From: Gossypium raimondii
Lineage: Eukaryota; Streptophyta; Magnoliopsida; Malvales; Malvaceae
Assembly: GCF_025698545.1 (NCBI RefSeq)
Contig: NC_068569.1
Coordinates: 47,249,218-47,313,217, forward strand
DNA length: 64,000 bases
Reading direction: 5' to 3'
The position numbers were made by a program, and so were the translations under genes. The notes below the pieces were generated by a model. That model did not search any database, was not told the origin of the DNA, and was given only the letters and a program-made list of their open reading frames with translations. Shown here in pieces: positions 61,767 through 64,000 of the stretch. The stretch's first letter is position 1; each line of letters begins with the position of its first letter.

Positions 61767-64000
61767 TGAGAGTGACAGTGACTTTTGAGGTCTACAACCC
61801 AAGTGCAAGTTATATTCAAGTAATAAAATCTCAGGAGTTCGAGGTCGATCCACAGAGAAGTTGATTAGAATTTACAAGATTACAAGTATTATGCTAGAAT
61901 AGAAATTTAACACTTAACTTTGGAATAAGTATTGATAATGAAATGAGTGGCTAGAAACACTAAAAATAAAAAGTCAATGCAAGAAAATAAAAAAAATACC
62001 TGGAAAAATATGCTGAGGTTAGAGTATCAACTCTTGGTGTCAAATTAAGATTAAATTTTAATACTCAATGTTATTACTCAATTAAAAGCCACACATAAAT
62101 GGAGGTCCCAATTGGATGATCTAGCAATGTATGTCCACTAATTAAGCATATGAATCCATTAACAAAGGTATGTCCATCAATGGAGTGTCCAAAATGATTG
62201 TCCAATAAGTCCAAGAGTTTAGTAAAGAATCCATAAGAAAAGTATGGTGCAATATGACAGTTCAACTATTTAAGCTTAGTCCAACCATATGGTATCATAA
62301 TCACCTGATAACTTCAAGACCTATAAAAATATTTCAAATATTTATTATGCCCATTTTTATGTCTACAACAAATCAAGGTTAATTTATCCAATCATTCGTT
62401 GTGTCATAAATTGTGTATAACAAATAAAATATCTTACTTTACAAGTATGATTATAACAAGCGATTGATAATTAATTTGAGATCAAATGATGAGTAAAGAA
62501 TTTACCTTAATATTTCCCAAGAGATTCACCCTTTCACCTCAACATTGAAAACTTAAAATAACATAGCAAAACTAAACAACTCGAACTCAGATGAAATAGA
62601 CATATTAGATATAAGAAACTTGAAATTTTACATGAATAATGAAACAAACAAAAACTTAATAAGCAACGGATCTTGAACTCAACTTCGAGATGCCTCTTAT
62701 GCTAAAACCAAAGGCTATTTATAGAGATTTGTGAAGAGGAAAATGACAATACAAAGGACTTGCTAATGATTAATTTCTAGGCCTACTTCTTTGTCATCTT
62801 TTGAGTCATTTTTCACATGTTAAAAGATGACTTCTTTTGTCCAAGTTAACGTCTCTCAATAGGAAAAGTCTAAGAGAATTGATTCAAGGTCTGCATCTTG
62901 TCTATATTCTGTAAAAATTTCAACTCCAAACTCCAATTGTGTTAGGAGATATGAGCCAAACATGAAAATGCTTCAAAACTATCTATCAATGTGAAACTTG
63001 TAAATTTATCTTTACTTTTGGATCTCTTCCTGATGTATTTTAGTGTTGGTGTTTCAATATTTGAATATATCTTCAAATCCCCTTTCTGATGATATAAGAT
63101 ACACCCAAAATGGAGCCCTAAAGCTCGAGACATGATTGAAACACTAAGAAGTGTTCTGACTGAAAGTTCTGAATGTGTTCAAATTACAAATTTTTAATCT
63201 TTTGAGCTTTGAACTTTCACTAATAATCTTGGATCAACTTTAGGCTTAGTGCATTTAATCTCATGGTTCCATGAATTGACATCTTCTTCCCAAACCTATT
63301 TTACCTGCAAATTCCACATGGAATATTTTATTAAAACTAAATGCATGAAAAATACTAAAAATACACAATATTTAAATACAAACAAAAAAAAGTCAAATCA
63401 CTAAAATTAATTTTTAAACATATAAAAATGCTCAGGAAACCAAGAAAATATAAGTAAGATATAGTCCAAAATAATCATATGATGATGACTCATCATACCC
63501 CACACTTACATTTTTGCTTGTCCTCAAGCAACAAAACAAAAAAGAAAATTGCTACTACCCAAAAATAGTACAAAATTAAAATAACATGTGAATAAAGTAC
63601 AAAAGTATCATAAAACAAGAAGTCTTGATGAAAATAGAAATCATAGATGCTAGTAAAAAATATAAATAGTCACATGAATATTTATATAAGTAGGCAAAAT
63701 TAGAAACCTTGGATCTTTGTGTTTGTGTGCAATTACCTGTATGCAATCTTATCAACGCATTAAACAATAATAGGCTGTAAGCATAATAATCATGATTTCA
63801 TAAGTCCATTAATAGTTCCCTTTCTCATTTAATCTAATTCCAATATGCATAACAAGTTCACTAGGTCTTTTGGCTTGTAACATTAGGCTAGGGCTAAGGT
63901 AGGATGAAAAGGCAATTTATGCTCAAATCTTAAGCATTAGTTACTTACAGATCATTAAAAAGGTTAAAGTATCATTCCCTACTTCCCTAATATTAGCACT
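61767..64000 (-). mobile_element. Edge of an LTR-type (LARD- or Athila-like) element, minus orientation
   Basis: The plus-strand start TGAGAGTGACAGTGAC at 61767, then 'aacccaagtgcaagtt' and 'gaggtcgatccacagag', is the reverse of a typical 3' LTR end of Athila/LARD-like elements. Further on, 'ccccacacttac...cttgtcctcaagcaa' near 63500-63530 is another phrase common to such elements. The ORFs in this stretch have no domain. The element runs past the right edge. Confidence 0.5.

Overview
The window looks like accessory DNA of a flowering plant. It is AT-rich, holds few host genes, and is filled with nested LTR retrotransposons, L1-type LINEs, Mutator-type elements and MITEs. The gag/ORF1 families, the LTR termini of the TGTAACA type and the MULE family resemble repeats I know from cotton (Gossypium, Malvaceae). 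The genus is inference; 'eudicot plant nuclear DNA' is secure. No bacterial, CRISPR, rRNA or tRNA features were seen.

Layout. 1-6595 (minus strand): the 5' part of a Ty3/gypsy element with an extra ORF upstream of gag (Tat/Ogre-like layout); pol lies beyond the left edge. 6596-10477: two tandem ~1.8 kb units, each with a decayed gene for a small secreted cysteine-rich ECA1/prolamin-like protein; the gypsy element sits exactly at the head of unit A. About 11.0-17.6 kb (plus strand): a second, older gypsy element of the same general type with a clear primer-binding site and a foreign solo LTR inside its own LTR. 17.6-22.7 kb: minus-oriented LTR material and a Copia 3' end. 24125-27236: an intact three-exon NAC transcription factor gene (JUB1/NAC042-like), with one Mutator-type MITE in intron 2 and another just downstream. 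31.0-31.4, 56.9-58.0 and 59.9-60.9 kb (minus): three tau-class glutathione S-transferase copies, of which only the middle one is intact.

The block between the first and second GST copies (about 31.6-55.6 kb) is a transposon stack. Its backbone is a MuDR-like MULE: a plus-strand transposase pseudogene and, facing it, a minus-strand plant-mobile-domain (PMD) pseudogene, in the convergent layout that MuDR uses for mudrA and mudrB. An L1 LINE (18-bp target duplication) and a Ty1/copia element (two ~354-bp LTRs) appear to sit in the 5'UTR intron of the transposase, and a 3.05-kb solo LTR splits its coding region. Another solo LTR and a truncated LINE follow. The right end holds degenerate tandem repeats, a GGTGCCG-rich stretch and the edge of a minus-oriented LTR-type element.

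Only two genes look functional: the NAC factor and one tau GST. Nearly every other coding stretch has stops or frameshifts. In gypsy ORF1, all six in-frame stops are of types that arise by C-to-T change at CAG or CGA, as expected from long DNA methylation and deamination; catalytic Asp-to-Asn changes in the MULE and Copia proteins are also G-to-A transitions.
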